A DNA stretch of 64,000 nt from Mariniphaga sp041686935 (GCA_041686935.1 JAWLCW010000023.1:1-64000), one strand, 5' to 3'. Counted from the first letter of the stretch, positions 24,873 through 34,275 are shown. Notes: generated by a model not told the origin, from the letters alone. A program made the numbers and translations.

Positions 24873-26105
24873 ATGAAATCAGGAAAGTTTTCGTTTTTGA
24901 CAATTACACTATGGGCTTGTTTTATCGCCGCAGCAAGCGCACAGGCGGAAATAGGCGGTGAATATCCGGATTGGACAACTGGCTATCTGGATATCCACCA
25001 TATCAGCACCGGCAAGGGGGAGTGTATGTTTGCCATCCTGCCCGATGGAACCACGATGATGACAGACGCCGGCGAAACGGGCACAGATAAACGCAATTTC
25101 AAGCCTGACGGCAGCAGAAGTTCCGGGGAGTGGATATCCCGTTACATACTTCACATGATGCGTCCGTTGTCTGAGAAAAAACTGGATTATATGCTCCTGA
25201 CGCATTTTCATGGCGACCATATGGGAAATGTGCAACTCAGCAATAAAAAATCGGACAAGGGAGACTATATACTCACAGGTATTACCGAAGTAGGCGACCT
25301 TATCCCATTCGGGAAGATTATAGATCGCAACTGGCCTGATTACGATTACCCATCTCCAATGTCAAACCACCCAAACATGCAAAACTACATCCGTTTTGTG
25401 AATTGGCATGTTGCCAGTGGCGCAATAGCTGAGCAGTTTGAGGTTGGTTCCAATCAGCAGTTCAAACTTCTGAGGCAAGCGGATCAATACCCCGGGTTTG
25501 AAATAAGGAACATTGCCGCCAACGGAAGTGTATGGACGGGTACACACAACAACACCCGCAGTTATTTCCCTCTTTTAGATCAACTGGAAGAAGAGGAGTA
25601 TCCGGAAGAAAATGCATGTAGCGCAGCCATCCGGATATCCTACGGAAACTTCGGCTATTTCAATGGTGGAGATCTCGTTCATGCCTATTCCCCCGGCACA
25701 TGGAAGGATATCGAAACACCTGTGGGCATGGCTGCAGGTCGGGTAGATGTATGCGTAGCGAACCATCACGCAAAAGACGCAATGGGGGAAGGGTTCATCA
25801 AGGCGGTGCGTCCACAGGTATTTGTGATACAGGGTTTTGCCCTTAGCCACCCTGACGCTGCAGCCCTCCGGAATATGCTGTCGCATAAAATCTATGCCGG
25901 GGAAAGAGATATTTTTACAACTCAAATCTTTGACGTTAACAGAACAGTATTAGGCGAAAACCTGGTCGGGCAGCTAAAAAGTACAGAAGGCCATATTGTA
26001 ATCAGAGTAAAACCTGGAGGGAACAGTTTTAATGTTTATATTTTGGATGATTCTTCGGAAAGTTTTACCATAAAGGGAATTTATGGGCCGTACGAAAGCA
26101 ATTAA
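24873..26105 (+). CDS. Exported ComEC-like MBL-fold hydrolase (paralogue 2)
   Basis: A 410-residue exported MBL-fold protein, signal to ASAQ. Motifs are LDIHHISTGKGECMFAILP, the metal site LTHFHGDHMG near residue 113, IRISYGNFGYFNGGDLV and VANHHAKDAMG. It is very similar along its whole length to the next gene (same block NMQNYIRFVNWHVA in both), so the two are a tandem duplication. It is more distantly related to the gene at 19198. The family is hydrolytic, with two metal ions expected; substrate unknown. It starts 12 bases after the phosphoesterase-repeat gene. Confidence 0.85.
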   Translation: MKSGKFSFLTITLWACFIAAASAQAEIGGEYPDWTTGYLDIHHISTGKGECMFAILPDGTTMMTDAGETGTDKRNFKPDGSRSSGEWISRYILHMMRPLSEKKLDYMLLTHFHGDHMGNVQLSNKKSDKGDYILTGITEVGDLIPFGKIIDRNWPDYDYPSPMSNHPNMQNYIRFVNWHVASGAIAEQFEVGSNQQFKLLRQADQYPGFEIRNIAANGSVWTGTHNNTRSYFPLLDQLEEEEYPEENACSAAIRISYGNFGYFNGGDLVHAYSPGTWKDIETPVGMAAGRVDVCVANHHAKDAMGEGFIKAVRPQVFVIQGFALSHPDAAALRNMLSHKIYAGERDIFTTQIFDVNRTVLGENLVGQLKSTEGHIVIRVKPGGNSFNVYILDDSSESFTIKGIYGPYESN

Positions 26106-26133
26106 CGAGGATTAAATCTATAATTTTGCAAAT

Positions 26134-27363
26134 ATGATAATAAGGAATTTATTATTTGTGCTGGCGGTTTATTCTCAAACCGCAGTATTTGCGCAGGTTA
26201 AAGTGGGTGAAACCTATCCGGCGTGGACCGCTGGTTACATGGATATTCACCACATCAATACCGGCAGGGGAGAATGTGTGTTTGCCATCCTGCCCGACGG
26301 AACCACCATGATGACAGATGCCGGCGAAATAGGTCCATCACCAAGGATAACTGATGCCCGGCCTGATGACAGCAAAAGTGCAGGAGAATGGATTACACGT
26401 TACATCAGTCACATGATGCGTCCGTTGCCCGGGAAAAAATTGGATTATATTTTCCTGACACATTTTCACAATGATCACATGGGAGATGTGCAACTCGGTC
26501 GTAATAAATCCGACAAAGGAAACTATGTACTCTCAGGTATAACTGAGGTAGGCGACAAAATCCCGTTCAGGAAAATTGTTGACCGCAACTGGCCGGATTA
26601 CAACTGGCCGGCTGCGCAAACCGATGATAAAAACATGCAAAACTACATCCGTTTTGTCAACTGGCATGTTGCCAACGGTGCAACAGCCGAGCAGTTTAAG
26701 GTCGGCTCCAATAAGCAGTTTACGCTTCTTCGGCAGGCGGATAAGTATCCTGAGTTCGAAATCAGGAACCTGGCTGCAAACGGACATGTGTGGACAGGTG
26801 TGCAAAATAATGTTAACAACCACTTTCCTCCTTTGGAATCGATAACTGCAGATGAATTTCCCGGAGAAAACCATTGCAGCGCTGCTATTCGCATATCATA
26901 CGGGAAGTTCGATTATTTTAACGGTGGAGATATTGTCAACTCCAATGCTTCGGGTACGTGGCGGGATATTGAAACCCCTGTGGGGTTGGTTACCGGGCCG
27001 GTTGAGGTATGTGTGGCGAACCATCATGCATATCATGACGCCATGGGTGAATCGTTTCTGAAAGCAGTACGTCCCAGGGTTATTATTATGCAACTTTGGT
27101 CTGCCGGACATCCCGATCACAGAGTGTTACAGCGTATGCTGGATCAATCGGTATATCCGGGCGAACGGGATATTTTCGCAACCAATCTTTTGGAAGCCAC
27201 TAAAATAGTGCTTGGCAGACGCACCGGGCAAATGAAAAGCCAGCAGGGCCACATCGTTATCCGGGTATATCCTGGTGGCGACAGCTATATGATTTATATC
27301 CTCGACGATTCGACAGAAAACTTTAGAGTAACGAATATTCACGGACCTTATCTCAGTAATTAA
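26134..27363 (+). CDS. Exported ComEC-like MBL-fold hydrolase (paralogue 3)
   Basis: A 409-residue tandem copy of the preceding gene: signal to VFAQ, MDIHHINTGRGECVFAILP, the metal site LTHFHNDHMG, IRISYGKFDYFNGGDIV, VANHHAYHDAMG and a shared end (GHIVIRVYPGGDSYMIYILD). Divergence between copies is spread through the protein rather than being decay, which suggests both are kept by selection, perhaps for different linkages. It starts 28 bases after paralogue 2. Confidence 0.85.
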   Translation: MIIRNLLFVLAVYSQTAVFAQVKVGETYPAWTAGYMDIHHINTGRGECVFAILPDGTTMMTDAGEIGPSPRITDARPDDSKSAGEWITRYISHMMRPLPGKKLDYIFLTHFHNDHMGDVQLGRNKSDKGNYVLSGITEVGDKIPFRKIVDRNWPDYNWPAAQTDDKNMQNYIRFVNWHVANGATAEQFKVGSNKQFTLLRQADKYPEFEIRNLAANGHVWTGVQNNVNNHFPPLESITADEFPGENHCSAAIRISYGKFDYFNGGDIVNSNASGTWRDIETPVGLVTGPVEVCVANHHAYHDAMGESFLKAVRPRVIIMQLWSAGHPDHRVLQRMLDQSVYPGERDIFATNLLEATKIVLGRRTGQMKSQQGHIVIRVYPGGDSYMIYILDDSTENFRVTNIHGPYLSN

Positions 27364-27421
27364 TTTTAGAATCCTGTACCAGATTTTTGTTGTAAAATAT
27401 GATTTAACTTAATAAGATAAA

Positions 27422-28405
27422 ATGAAACAATTTAAATCCTTTTTAACAGCTATTTTCCTGCTGGCTTCTGTTTTGTTTGCCGGTGCGCAGCCAAAAAACA
27501 AACTGTATTTTAATTCAGACGGCACGTTCAAAATTGCCCAGTTTACCGATATTCATTACAAACCGGGTGTGCCGGAGTCGGAACCATCTCTTGAATTAAT
27601 AAAGTACATTCTGGAAACGGAGCAGCCCGATTTGGTGGCATTTACCGGCGACATCGTTACCGGACGTCCGGCTACCGATGGTTGGAAAGCGGTTTTAGCG
27701 TCGGTTGTTGAAGCCGGTATTCCGTTTGCCGTTACGCTTGGAAACCACGACGACGAGCACGATTTGTCGCGGCAGCAAATTCGCGAGCTGCTGAAAACTT
27801 TCCCCGGCTATGTGGGGAAAAAGCCGGATGCAAAATCTGATTTTGGCGACTATCTGGTAAAAGTAAATGCAGGTAATAAAGAAGAAAAAGCAATGCTTTA
27901 TTTTTTTGACTCCAACGCCTACAGCACCATCGACAGCGTAAAAGGGTACGGCTGGTTTTCGCACGAGCAGGTGAACTGGTACCGGAATCAAAGCCGGAAA
28001 AATGCCCTGAAAAGTGGCAAAAAACTTCCTGCACTGGCTTATTTTCATATTCCGCTGCCGGAATACCGCGATGCTTTTGACGGCAAAGCCAAACGCGTTG
28101 GCCAGCGCAACGAAGATGAGTGTTCGCCCGACATAAACACAGGCATGTTTACCGCCATGTTGTTTGAGGGCGATGTGATAGGAACATTTGTGGGGCACGA
28201 TCATGTGAACGATTACATCGTTAACCATTACGGTATTGGTTTGACTTACGGCCGCTGGTCAGGCGGAAAAACCACTTACGGCGATTTGCAGCAAGGCTCG
28301 CGCATTGTGGTGCTGGAAAAAGGAAAACGGCATTTTAAAACCTGGATGCGATTGCGCGACGGGCAGGTGATTGACGAAGTGCTCTTTCCGGATGATTTGA
28401 AATAG
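27422..28405 (+). CDS. Exported calcineurin-like metallophosphoesterase
   Basis: A 327-residue exported phosphoesterase (signal to FAGAQ). The metal-binding set is complete: IAQFTDIHYKPG, FTGDIVTG, TLGNHDDEHD, YFHIPLPEYRD and FVGHDHVND. It is the single-domain paralogue of the enzyme part of the gene at 23067 and belongs with Dcr2/purple-acid-like phosphodiesterases. The length is normal for the domain alone. It lies 58 bases after the third MBL gene and 39 before the next phosphoesterase. It likely releases phosphate or cleaves phosphodiesters in the periplasm. Confidence 0.88.
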   Translation: MKQFKSFLTAIFLLASVLFAGAQPKNKLYFNSDGTFKIAQFTDIHYKPGVPESEPSLELIKYILETEQPDLVAFTGDIVTGRPATDGWKAVLASVVEAGIPFAVTLGNHDDEHDLSRQQIRELLKTFPGYVGKKPDAKSDFGDYLVKVNAGNKEEKAMLYFFDSNAYSTIDSVKGYGWFSHEQVNWYRNQSRKNALKSGKKLPALAYFHIPLPEYRDAFDGKAKRVGQRNEDECSPDINTGMFTAMLFEGDVIGTFVGHDHVNDYIVNHYGIGLTYGRWSGGKTTYGDLQQGSRIVVLEKGKRHFKTWMRLRDGQVIDEVLFPDDLK

Positions 28406-28444
28406 AACCAGTATTCTTTTGAAATGCTTTAAACGAGAAATAAT

Positions 28445-29605
28445 ATGACTCATAAATTCTGGCCTTTTTTGCTGCTATTTGTTTTGTCGTTCAACCTTTA
28501 TGCGCAGGAAATACAAATTTCGCATGGTCCATATGTTCAGGCTGTAGCCGAAAATCAAGTAACCCTTGTGTGGACCACCGATGTCGATGCGGTATCTTGG
28601 GTGGAGGTTGCTCCTGCCGGAACAAACAGTTTTTACGGAAAGGAACATCCAAAATATTACGAAACCAAAAACGGCAACAGGGTGGTTGGGCAGTTACACA
28701 AGATTACCATTCCCAATCTGGAAGAAGGTACAGAATACCGGTATAGGGTGTTTTCAAAGGCGGTTTTAACGCACGAAGGCCACCGGGTTTTGTACGGAAA
28801 TATTGCTTCAACCAATGTGTACCGGCAGAAACCATTGCGGTTCCGGACTTTGGACAAGCAAAAAGACTCTGTTTCCTTTTTGGTTTTAAACGACATTCAC
28901 GGCAGGGTAGATGATTTGGCTGCGCTGAGCAAAAATGTGGAGTTTGGCAAAACCGACCTTGTGTTTTTTAACGGCGACATGGTTTCGTCCATGAACGACG
29001 AACAGCAGTTTTTTGACGGGTTTATGGATAAAGCTGTTGAACTCTATGCATCGGAAGTTCCGGTATATTTTGCCCGTGGAAACCATGAAACCCGCGGTCC
29101 GTTCAGTGTTTATTTTCCCGATTATTTTCCCACACCAACCGGAAAACTCTACTACTCCTTCCGCCAGGGACCGGTGCATTTTATTGTGTTGGATTGCGGC
29201 GAAGACAAACCCGATTCCGATATTGAATATTCCGGCCTGGCGCAGTTTGACGCATACCGCAGCGAACAGCAGGAATGGCTGAAAAAGGAAATTCAAAAAG
29301 AGGAATTTAAATCGGCACTGTACAAAGTAGTTATCATTCATATTCCCCCGGTTGGCTCCGACTGGCACGGTCCGCTGGACATCCGCAAAAAAATATTGCC
29401 GGTGTTGAAAAATCAGGGCATTACAGCTATGATTTCCGGTCATACACATCGGTATCAATACATTGAACCGCAACCCGAAGAATTCGATTTTCCAATTATT
29501 ATTAATGCACATACCACTTCACTCGAAGTTGATTCAACTTCAGAAAAAATGACGGTAATTCGCAAAGACACCGAAGGAAAAGAACTGAACAGGTTTAATT
29601 TTTGA
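28445..29605 (+). CDS. Purple-acid-phosphatase-like metallophosphoesterase with N-terminal FN3-like domain
   Basis: A 386-residue exported protein (signal to YAQE). Residues of about 22-125 are an FN3-like purple acid phosphatase N-terminal domain (TLVWTTDVDAVSWVEV...). About 140-370 is a calcineurin-like domain with LVLNDIHG, FFNGDMVSS, FARGNHETRG, IIHIPPVGSDWHG and ISGHTHRY. It belongs to a different branch from the two phosphoesterases at 23067 and 27422, so the locus carries at least two phosphatase types. It is the last gene of the enzyme block; about 200 bases follow before the glycyl radical enzyme. Confidence 0.88.
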   Translation: MTHKFWPFLLLFVLSFNLYAQEIQISHGPYVQAVAENQVTLVWTTDVDAVSWVEVAPAGTNSFYGKEHPKYYETKNGNRVVGQLHKITIPNLEEGTEYRYRVFSKAVLTHEGHRVLYGNIASTNVYRQKPLRFRTLDKQKDSVSFLVLNDIHGRVDDLAALSKNVEFGKTDLVFFNGDMVSSMNDEQQFFDGFMDKAVELYASEVPVYFARGNHETRGPFSVYFPDYFPTPTGKLYYSFRQGPVHFIVLDCGEDKPDSDIEYSGLAQFDAYRSEQQEWLKKEIQKEEFKSALYKVVIIHIPPVGSDWHGPLDIRKKILPVLKNQGITAMISGHTHRYQYIEPQPEEFDFPIIINAHTTSLEVDSTSEKMTVIRKDTEGKELNRFNF

Positions 29606-29617
29606 GTCAACAGGATG

Positions 29618-29656
29618 GTAAAATCAGACCAATTTTATAATTTTACTCCAGATTTT
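29618..29656 (+). terminator. Weak candidate terminator after the enzyme block
   Basis: GTAAAAT (29618-29624) and ATTTTAC (29640-29646) could pair, with a T-rich stretch (GATTTTTTTTC) a few bases later. The stem is short and AT-only, so this is a weak call. It would separate the enzyme operon from the glycyl radical pair. Confidence 0.3.
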
Positions 29657-29805
29657 TTTTCTGTAAAAATGACGACAATTTTTAATCATTCCAACCTTCT
29701 GATTTCATACAGATGCCTGTTTGAATGCCGAATTTTTTATGCCTAAATAACCCCCTCAAACCTTCTTCTTTCCGTATTCAATTTACTACTGTCTTATAGC
29801 CTTTT

Positions 29806-32247
29806 GTGATGCGTACAAAAAACCAGACAATCGATAAAGAACCCGATTTCATCAATTTGAAGAATGAAAGTTCATCATACCCCGGCATGAATGACCGAAT
29901 TCGCCGTTTGCGCCGGCTGAGTGTGGAAACCAAAGAATCCATCTCCATTGAGCGGGCACTGATTGCCACCAAATTTTTCCGGGAAAACGAAGGGAAATAT
30001 TCCGTTCCCATGATGCGGGCGCTCAATTTTATGGAGCTGTGTAAACACAAAACCATATACATTGGCGACGCCGAATTAATTGTGGGTGAGCGCGGTCCGT
30101 TTCCCAAATCGGTTCCCACATTTCCTGAGCTCACCTGCCATAGCGTAGGAGATTTTCATGTGCTGAACACCCGGGAACAGCAGAGTTATTTCATTTCGCA
30201 GGAAGATATCGACACGTATGAACGGGAAGTGATTCCTTATTGGAAAGGCCGTACCATGCGCGAACGTATCTTTAATCATGTGCCGCAGGAATGGAAATCA
30301 GCATACGAAGCAGGACTTTTTACCGAGTTTATGGAACAACGGGCACCAGGGCACACTGCACTCGACGGAAAAATTTACCGGAAAGGAATGCTGGATTTCA
30401 AAAGGGAAATTGAGGAACAGATTGAAAAACTTGATTTCCTGAATGACCCGGAAGCCACGGATAAACTGGAAGAACTTCAGGCGATGGCTGTTTCATGCGA
30501 TGCGGTAATTGTGTTCGCCGAACGCCACGCTGCACTGGCTGAAAAAATGGCTGCAACCGAAAACAATTCGCAGCGTGTGGCAGAGCTGAAAAAAATTGCA
30601 GAAGTGTGCCGCCACGTTCCGGCCCATGCACCACGCAACTTTTGGGAAGCCATTCAGATGTACTGGTTTGTGCATTTAGGAACCATTACCGAGCTAAATG
30701 GTTGGGATGCGATGAACCCCGGTCATTTCGACCAGCACCTTCAGCCTTTTTACGAAAACGATGTAGCGTCAGGAAAACTTACCCGCGACGAGGCGAAAGA
30801 GCTTCTGAGTTGTTTCTGGATTAAGGTGAACAACCATCCGGCACCACCCAAAGTAGGCATTACCGCCCGCGAAAGCGGCACATACAACGATTTTACCAAC
30901 ATCAACATTGGCGGCATTAAACCCGATAGTTCTGATGCAGTAAACGAGGTTTCCTATATGTTGCTCGAAGTGGCAGAAGAACTGCACATTTTGCAACCGG
31001 GAAATTCGGTGCACATCAGCGCAAAAACGCCCGGCAGGTTTTTGAATGCTGCCGTCAAAGTGATTCGCCACGGTCACGGTTTTCCCTCGGTTTTTAATCC
31101 GGATGTGTATGTGAAAGAGTTGCTCCGCCAGGGAAAATCGTTGCAGGATGCGCGGGAAGGAGGCTGCAGTGGCTGCATTGAGGTGGGTGCATTTGGGAAA
31201 GAAGCATTTTTGCTGACCGGTTACCTGAATGTGCCCAAAATACTGGAAATTACCCTGAATAACGGGACCGATCCACTTACCGGGAAAAAGGCAGGTATCG
31301 AAACCGGAGATCCTTTGAAGGTTAAAAATTTCGAAGAACTTTACAATGCTTTCCTGAAACAACTGAATTTTGTGGTCGATCAGAAAATCAGGGTGAGTAA
31401 TTACATCGATCGTATGTTTGCCAAATTTGCGCCGGCTCCATTCCTTTCGGTGGTTATTGACGACTGCATTTTAAAAGGGAAAGATTATTACAACGGCGGG
31501 CCGCGGTACAATACCAATTACATACAGTGTACCGGACTGGGAACTGTAACCGACAGCCTGGCGATGTTGAAAAAACACATTTTTGAAGAAAAAAAGGTTA
31601 ATATGAGCGACTTGCTTGCCTCGCTAAAAAATAGCTTTGAAGGCAACGAGCGATTGCGGCAGTTTATTCTGAACCGTACACCATTTTTCGGAAACGATGA
31701 CGATTACGCCGATGAAATTGCCGTTCGTGTTTATAACGATTTGCTGGCAGCCATCGACGGAAAACCAAACATCAAAGGGGAAACGTACCATGTAAACATG
31801 CTGTCCACCACCTGTCATGTTTACTTCGGAAAGGTTTTGGGTGCAACGCCAAACGGGCGGCTGGCCGGAAAACCCATTTCCGACGGAACATCGCCCTCGC
31901 ATGGAGCTGATACGCACGGACCAACTGCGGTAATGCGCTCACTGGCCAAACTCGACCAGTCCAAATCGGGCGGAACATTGCTGAATCTGCGTTTTGTCCC
32001 GGCTCTGCTGAAACGGGAAAAGGATGTAGAAAAACTGGAGCACCTCATTCGCAGCTATTTTACACTTGGCGGCCACCATGTTCAGTTTAACATCGTTGAC
32101 ACGGCTACCTTGCGGGCAGCGCAGGAAAATCCGGAAGAATACCGCGATTTGATGGTGCGTATGGCCGGCTACAGCGATTATTTCAACCACATGAATGAGG
32201 ATTTGCAGGAAGAAATAATTGCACGGACGGAGAATGAAGGATTTTAA
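29806..32247 (+). CDS. Glycyl radical enzyme, HypD-like dehydratase type
   Basis: An 813-residue PFL-like glycyl radical enzyme. The active-site loop is GGCSGCIEVGAFGKEA near residue 460 with the Cys-x-Glu pair of the dehydratase/lyase group. The radical-bearing glycine is in VRMAGYSDYF near residue 787, followed by a typical end (LQEEIIARTENEGF). The sequences around NNHPAPPKVGITARESGTYN and TGYLNVPKILE look most like trans-4-hydroxyproline dehydratase (HypD), but from memory only; another dehydratase or C-X lyase is possible. It is cytoplasmic and destroyed by oxygen, so the cell must live anaerobically at times. Its activase starts 5 bases after the stop. Confidence 0.92.
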   Translation: MMRTKNQTIDKEPDFINLKNESSSYPGMNDRIRRLRRLSVETKESISIERALIATKFFRENEGKYSVPMMRALNFMELCKHKTIYIGDAELIVGERGPFPKSVPTFPELTCHSVGDFHVLNTREQQSYFISQEDIDTYEREVIPYWKGRTMRERIFNHVPQEWKSAYEAGLFTEFMEQRAPGHTALDGKIYRKGMLDFKREIEEQIEKLDFLNDPEATDKLEELQAMAVSCDAVIVFAERHAALAEKMAATENNSQRVAELKKIAEVCRHVPAHAPRNFWEAIQMYWFVHLGTITELNGWDAMNPGHFDQHLQPFYENDVASGKLTRDEAKELLSCFWIKVNNHPAPPKVGITARESGTYNDFTNINIGGIKPDSSDAVNEVSYMLLEVAEELHILQPGNSVHISAKTPGRFLNAAVKVIRHGHGFPSVFNPDVYVKELLRQGKSLQDAREGGCSGCIEVGAFGKEAFLLTGYLNVPKILEITLNNGTDPLTGKKAGIETGDPLKVKNFEELYNAFLKQLNFVVDQKIRVSNYIDRMFAKFAPAPFLSVVIDDCILKGKDYYNGGPRYNTNYIQCTGLGTVTDSLAMLKKHIFEEKKVNMSDLLASLKNSFEGNERLRQFILNRTPFFGNDDDYADEIAVRVYNDLLAAIDGKPNIKGETYHVNMLSTTCHVYFGKVLGATPNGRLAGKPISDGTSPSHGADTHGPTAVMRSLAKLDQSKSGGTLLNLRFVPALLKREKDVEKLEHLIRSYFTLGGHHVQFNIVDTATLRAAQENPEEYRDLMVRMAGYSDYFNHMNEDLQEEIIARTENEGF

Positions 32248-32252
32248 ATCAA

Positions 32253-33161
32253 ATGAATCAACCACTTATTTTCGATATTAAACGATACGCCATTAACGAC
32301 GGTCCGGGAATTCGGATAACCATCTTTTTTAAAGGTTGCCCGTTAAAATGTGCCTGGTGCCATAATCCCGAAAGCCAGTCGCCGGAGCAGCAGAAACTTT
32401 ACACTGCGAGCCGCTGTATTGGCGCCAGAGATTGTATTGATGTTTGTTCGAATAACGCCTTAACGCTGACACCTGAAGGTATTACAACCGACTGGGAACG
32501 CTGCAATTTGTGCGGAAAATGCGCAGATGCCTGTCCGGCAAAAGCCATTGAAATGTCGGGCCGGTTTTACAGCACACAAGAACTCCTGCAAATTATTGAA
32601 AAAGAACGGGTATATTTTGAGCAGTCGGGTGGGGGTGTTACTATTTCGGGGGGTGAACCACTGATGTTTCCTGAATATTTGATTGAATTGCTGGCTTTAT
32701 GCAAACAGGCAGGCATTCACACGGCAGTGGATACATCGGGTTTCGCCAGAAAAGAAACGTTGCTGCGCGTTGCTGAATTTACCGATTTGTTTCTTTATGA
32801 TCTCAAATTGATGGATCCCATTCTCCACAAAAAATGGACAGGCGTTTCAAACCAACTCATCCTGACAAATTTAAAACTTCTTGCTGAATCCGGAGCAAAT
32901 ATAAATATTCGAATTCCACTTGTAAAAAATGTAAATTCCAGTGAAAATAGTCTTAAAGAAATGGTAGTTTTTATTACACAACTTCCCGGAAATAAAATAA
33001 CTGTAAACCTGCTGCCATACCACAAAAACGCCTCAAATAAATATGTAAAACTGGGCTCGGTTTACCCGGAATACGAAATGGCTGAACCTCAGGAAGAGGA
33101 TCAAAAAAAAGGAATTGAAATTTTCAAACGGTTTGGAATACAAATGGAGATTGGTGGATAA
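32253..33161 (+). CDS. Glycyl radical enzyme activase (radical SAM)
   Basis: A 302-residue radical-SAM activating enzyme for the upstream glycyl radical protein. The SAM cluster motif is CxxxCxxC, seen as GCPLKCAWCHNPE near residue 30. Two extra ferredoxin-type clusters are inserted at about 52-105 (CIGARDCIDVCSNNAL and CNLCGKCADACPAKAI), as in activases of non-PFL enzymes. GGGVTISGGEPLMF near 125 is the SAM-binding loop. The reaction is one-electron cleavage of SAM and removal of hydrogen from the target glycine. Tight spacing shows co-translation with its partner. Confidence 0.95.
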   Translation: MNQPLIFDIKRYAINDGPGIRITIFFKGCPLKCAWCHNPESQSPEQQKLYTASRCIGARDCIDVCSNNALTLTPEGITTDWERCNLCGKCADACPAKAIEMSGRFYSTQELLQIIEKERVYFEQSGGGVTISGGEPLMFPEYLIELLALCKQAGIHTAVDTSGFARKETLLRVAEFTDLFLYDLKLMDPILHKKWTGVSNQLILTNLKLLAESGANINIRIPLVKNVNSSENSLKEMVVFITQLPGNKITVNLLPYHKNASNKYVKLGSVYPEYEMAEPQEEDQKKGIEIFKRFGIQMEIGG

Positions 33162-33256
33162 TTCCAACTGAGATATAAAAAATACGAATAACGCCCAAAT
33201 CCAAAAATTTTACCGGCATGTGCTATGGCGCTAATCGTTTTTTACTTCCTTTTTTT

Positions 33257-33340
33257 ACGGGTTTGGTTGTGCACCGAAGCAAGGCAAACGCGGATGTGGG
33301 CGATGCTGTTCCAGGTAGCGGTGATGATTGAAATTTTCAT
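33257..33340 (-). pseudogene. N-terminal fragment of a family-2 glycosyltransferase
   Basis: The minus strand from the ATG at 33340 reads MKISIITATWNSIAHI then RVCLASVHNQT. It matches the start of the glycosyltransferase at 42059 (MKISIITATYNSSAHI... CLASVNGQT). The similarity stops after 28 codons. It is the far end of the glycosyltransferase-fragment/toxin-antitoxin mosaic that runs to about 43 kb. Confidence 0.75.
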
Positions 33341-33362
33341 TTGCGAAAGGAAATGTTCACAG

Positions 33363-33528
33363 TTATTTTGGAAATAACCGGTAAATATTTTTACGGTGGT
33401 CTATGTCAACAAAAAAACGTTTCGTTTTCTGTTTGCAGCCCTATACGGTAGTCCTCTCAATTTATTAATGTTCCACTATTTCCATGATACTTTCACGGCT
33501 AAATGTTTTGCTTTTTATGCTTTTTTCA
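33363..33528 (-). pseudogene. Deletion remnant of the RelE-like toxin-antitoxin module
   Basis: The first about 90 bases (33363-33451) closely match 36546-36636, the 3' end of the truncated toxin plus flank (GGTAAATATTTTTACGGTGG in both). The next 65 bases match the antitoxin/toxin junction near 36815-36880 (CTATTTCCATGATACTTTC against GTATTTCCATAATACTTTC). The part between is deleted. It is therefore a second, gutted copy of the 36.6-37.0 kb module. Confidence 0.65.
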
Positions 33529-33529
33529 C

Positions 33530-33761
33530 CACCCCGGCCTCGTCCAATAAATTTTATTTTGAAGATTTTATTTGGTGCCAAAAAATAACCACTCCCTCGC
33601 CAGTTGGCGGATAAACTTTTCCGGCCTACCGGGCCCCTGGCCGGATGACCCCCGTCCGACCGTGTCAGCTGGGCAGACCTCCTTAAAAAGTAGGGGAAAG
33701 ATCGTAGTACGGAGTTTCTGTTGAAATTTAAAATAAAATGTTGAGCACGAATTTCTCCTCC
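33530..33761. repeat. Dispersed palindromic repeats, left block
   Basis: Two repeat families lie back to back. The first (33530-33600) begins ACCACCCCGGCCTCGTCCAA and recurs at about 35664-35735 and 37889-37960. The second (33623-33761) begins GGCCTACCGGGCCCCTGGCC and recurs almost unchanged at 33931-34070. Neither has a credible reading frame. Confidence 0.7.
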
Positions 33762-33905
33762 TGCCCTTTTCCTACCTTAGGGCAGGAGGAGTGGCTCCAT
33801 CGTTCCGATGGAGACGAGGTGGTTAAATTTATTTTTCCCCGGATATGCAGGTTGCAGGAGGTTGACGGATAGCATCCCGGGAAGAAAAGGGATGCCATCC
33901 TTTGG
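33744..33905. repeat. 160-base direct repeat, copy 1
   Basis: From GCACGAATTTCTCCTCCTGC through the hairpin GGCAGGAGGAG, then TGGCTCCATCGTTCCGATGG and AAAAGGGATGCCATCCTTTG. The same 160 bases recur at 35819-35979 with few changes. Parts of it recur at 38030-38105 and 39045-39112. It contains at least three short palindromes. Confidence 0.8.
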
Positions 33906-33930
33906 GTTACTCAATTTACCACCCCCATCC

Positions 33931-34070
33931 GGCCTACCGGGCCCCTGGCCGGATGACCCTCCGTCCGACCTTGTCAGCCGGGCGGGCCTCCTTAAAAAAG
34001 GCGGGGAAATTCGGAGCACAGAGTTTCAATTGGATTTCAAAATTAAATGATTACTACGAATTTCTCCTCC
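33931..34070. repeat. Second copy of the GGCCTACCGGG element
   Basis: A direct copy of 33623-33761 (same order: GGCCTACCGGGCCCCTGGCC, GTCCGACC, GTCAGC, GGGCGGGCCTCCTTAAAAA, then TTTCTCCTCC). It is followed at 34206-34277 by another palindrome (TTGAACCCAAAGGGAGC... CCCTTAGGGATG) that recurs at 42615-42687. Confidence 0.7.
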
Positions 34071-34275
34071 CGAAGAGGAGCCTGTCCGGCTACGTAGCCA
34101 GACGGGGAGTACCCCGGCTTGCCGGGGGGAGGTGGTTCTTTACCGATGCAGCTGTTAGGGATGTAAGGGAACTGTTCTCTCCAGAAACACCGAAGGTATT
34201 CCCAAGGGAGAATGGTTCCTTTTAGCGATATAGGTAGGTTGAACCCAAAGGGAGCTTCGCGACCCTTAGGGATGG

